7,398 nt of DNA from Flavobacteriales bacterium UBA3442 (lineage in GTDB: Bacteria > Bacteroidota > Bacteroidia > Flavobacteriales > Schleiferiaceae): NCBI GenBank assembly GCA_002378565.1, contig DFSH01000053.1, positions 1 through 7,398 on the forward strand, read 5' to 3'. The notes under the pieces were generated by a model. That model ran no database searches, was not told the DNA's origin, and saw nothing but the letters and a program-made list of their open reading frames with translations. Within the stretch, counting starts at the first letter, position 1. Each line of letters starts with the position of its first letter. Positions 7,360-7,398 of this stretch are shown in pieces. A program made the translations under genes and the position numbers.

Positions 7360-7398
7360 TTATTTATGATTGTTCACAACGTCTTCATCCTTGTACTT
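7360..7398 (-). CDS. Possible 3' end of an upstream gene, unidentified
   Basis: On the minus strand, from the window edge, one frame is open for twelve codons (KYKDEDVVNNHK) and ends in TAA at 7362-7360. The other two minus frames are closed by stops within this short stretch. The peptide is hydrophilic, as expected of a soluble protein tail. If real, the gene ends 41 nt before the receptor ATG and could be the first partner of the same unit, for example a metal-binding protein or the missing ABC permease. Twelve codons are far too few to name it, and the frame could be open by chance. Confidence 0.35.
   Translation of the reverse strand, partial: KYKDEDVVNNHK

Noticed and set aside
7370..7379. 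Short palindrome TTGTTCACAA upstream of the receptor, considered as an operator
   Set aside because: The arms are only 4 bp, and it falls within the possible coding tail of an upstream gene. There is no second copy.
7319..7398. Search for a Bacteroidota-type promoter (TTG then TAnnTTTG) before the receptor
   Set aside because: No TAnnTTTG match is present; TAAATAAAG is too far from the consensus to call.

Overview
The window looks like a chromosomal segment from a member of the Bacteroidota, probably Flavobacteriales-like. The evidence is protein-level: an IF-2 with a Bacteroidota-style N-terminal module and repeated KIDL motifs, a 414-residue NusA without the extra C-terminal acidic repeats of enterobacteria, A/T-rich start regions with few Shine-Dalgarno sequences, and an outer-membrane receptor of a type familiar from that phylum. 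Base composition is moderate rather than strongly AT-rich. I cannot name the genus.

The left 60% (1-4463, plus strand) is the core operon rimP-nusA-infB. RimP (ribosome maturation) is open at the left edge and probably lacks about ten N-terminal residues. NusA (transcription elongation and termination factor) follows after 6 nt. InfB (translation initiation factor IF-2, 917 residues) follows after another 14 nt. Nothing lies between nusA and infB, such as the ylxR or ribosomal-protein-like genes found there in Firmicutes. All three proteins keep their expected motifs.

The right 40% (4492-7398, minus strand) is a convergent unit. Read in its own direction it starts with what may be the last twelve codons of a gene beyond the right edge. 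Next comes a 711-residue TonB-dependent outer-membrane receptor whose only two cysteines in the mature protein are adjacent, in the plug. It is followed after a single nucleotide by a MacB/LolD-type ABC ATPase. No permease is present. The receptor resembles a Bacteroidota group usually found near heavy-metal-associated proteins, so copper or another soft metal is a reasonable but unproven substrate.

The two units meet tail to tail across 28 nt (4464-4491) without a convincing intrinsic terminator. No gene-free stretch exceeds 100 nt. I saw no tRNA, rRNA, CRISPR array, insertion sequence or attachment site. The most rewarding part for follow-up is the receptor/ATPase pair: its vicinal cysteines, a His/Met-rich barrel segment, the missing permease and the tight translational coupling. 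I did not find a clearly new system.
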